The translations under genes and the position numbers were made by a program. From Acidobacteriota bacterium (GTDB lineage: Bacteria > Acidobacteriota > Blastocatellia > Pyrinomonadales > Pyrinomonadaceae): a stretch of 6,295 nucleotides of DNA. Shown piece after piece: positions 5,566 through 6,295 of the stretch (the stretch's first letter is position 1; every line of letters begins with the position of its first letter). The stretch covers positions 1 through 6,295 of the forward strand of contig JACCYR010000333.1 in the NCBI GenBank assembly GCA_013696385.1, given 5' to 3'. The notes beneath the pieces are model-generated. The model was not told the DNA's origin, did no database searches, and was given only the letters and a program-made list of their open reading frames with translations.

Positions 5566-6295
5566 TTGAGTCTTTTACTTGAAGGAAAACGCGCCTTTGT
5601 GTCGGGCGGAACACGCGGAATCGGTGCGGCAATTTGTGAAGTTTTTGCGCGCGAAGGCGCGGACATAGCATTTAATTATCATTTACGCGACGATCTAGCC
5701 GAAGAAGTTAAAGCAAAAATCGAATCATATGGCAGACGAGCATTGGCTTATAAAGTTTCCGTTACAGACCGTTTCGGAATGAAACATATTGCGCGGGAAA
5801 TTCTCGATGCGTGGGGCGCAATAAATGTTCTGGTCAACAACGCCGCCGTTAACAAACCGGATAATTTTGCGACGACCACCGATAAATCTTGGGACTGGGT
5901 GGTTGATACAAACGTCAACAGCCTGTTTGCCGTAACAAAACCGTTTTACAAACAAATGATTCGTGAGCGTGTCGGCTCAATCTTAAACATTACATCCGTC
6001 GGCGCGATTCGCAGTTTGCCGACATCGGTTCACTACGCAACTTCAAAAGCTGCGATGATTGGATTTACAAAGTGTCTTTCACGCGAAGCCTCAAATTTCG
6101 ATATCACGGTCAACGCGATTGCCGCCGGAATTTTCGATACGGATTTGGGCAACACTCTGCCCGAACGTCTTTTGCAGATGCACGATTTTTGGGTTTCAAA
6201 GGGAAGACTCGGCAAACCGCAGGAACTCGCCGAATTTGCCGCCTTTATGGTCAGCGACCGCAACAGTTTTATGAACGGCGAAGTCGTGATTGTTG
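5566..6295 (+). CDS. Short-chain dehydrogenase/reductase, FabG-like (3-oxoacyl-ACP reductase type), 3'-partial
   Basis: 243 complete codons are present, ending '...MNGEVVIV', the point where FabG-type proteins normally have only a '(D)GG' tail left, so only a few residues are missing beyond the edge. The NADPH-binding motif is 'SGGTRGIG' (13-20), with Arg17 typical of NADPH preference. 'NNAA' is at 91-94. The catalytic tetrad is N116, S144, Y157 and K161, with the standard S-x12-Y-x3-K spacing. 'VNAIAAG' replaces the usual PG with AG, a small variation. The enzyme would reduce a 3-oxoacyl or other keto group with NADPH in the cytoplasm. It starts with TTG and has a clear Shine-Dalgarno. A dedicated reductase in this operon suggests acyl or polyketide-like chain building linked to the upstream glycosyltransferase, but SDRs are versatile and a sugar or alcohol substrate is possible. 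Confidence 0.9.
   Translation, partial: MSLLLEGKRAFVSGGTRGIGAAICEVFAREGADIAFNYHLRDDLAEEVKAKIESYGRRALAYKVSVTDRFGMKHIAREILDAWGAINVLVNNAAVNKPDNFATTTDKSWDWVVDTNVNSLFAVTKPFYKQMIRERVGSILNITSVGAIRSLPTSVHYATSKAAMIGFTKCLSREASNFDITVNAIAAGIFDTDLGNTLPERLLQMHDFWVSKGRLGKPQELAEFAAFMVSDRNSFMNGEVVIV

Overview
The window holds parts of two divergent transcription units that share a short promoter region (about 2299-2422). Coding density is high, base composition is moderate with A/T-rich spacers, and several gene starts lack a clear Shine-Dalgarno. The gene set is a one-piece beta-propeller/Y_Y_Y sensor kinase with a NarL-type regulator, a stand-alone Uma2 gene and a GT28-type lipid glycosyltransferase, and the genes contain palindromic and heptanucleotide repeats. 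Together these suggest an environmental Gram-negative bacterium, most likely Acidobacteriota (Blastocatellia-like). That placement is inference; there is no rRNA or marker gene here.

Left part, minus strand (1-2298). A periplasmic-sensing histidine kinase runs from 2298 down to 44. It is broken by a -1 shift at about 1828-1846 that splits it into a 186-residue N-terminal piece (signal peptide plus propeller blades 1-3) and a longer C-terminal piece (remaining blades, Y_Y_Y domain, membrane helix, HisKA_3, HATPase). Its stop codon overlaps the start of a response regulator of which only 14 complete codons are in the window (44 to 3). Two DNA repeats lie inside the kinase gene: a composite of three hairpins within an outer stem (1551-1612), which appears to have added about 16 residues to a blade loop, and a four-unit heptanucleotide tandem repeat (1038-1069).

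Middle (2299-2422). The 124-bp divergent intergenic region carries a perfect 9-bp inverted repeat (2318-2326 / 2354-2362) bracketing a TATAAT on the minus strand. This is a candidate operator/promoter region.

Right part, plus strand (2423-6295). Four co-directional genes: a radical SAM enzyme with a twitch/SPASM-like C-terminus, a Uma2-family (PD-(D/E)XK fold) protein starting 3 bp after it, a processive-diacylglycerol/MGDG-synthase-type GT28 glycosyltransferase 13 bp later, and, after a 91-bp gap, a FabG-like short-chain reductase with a TTG start that runs off the right edge only a few residues before its expected end. A lipid glycosyltransferase, a ketoacyl-reductase-like enzyme and a radical SAM enzyme together are consistent with synthesis of an unusual glycolipid or modified acyl product. 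The substrate cannot be read from this window. The right-hand operon is the best candidate here for an undescribed pathway; the kinase/regulator pair diverging from it is a plausible but unproven controller.
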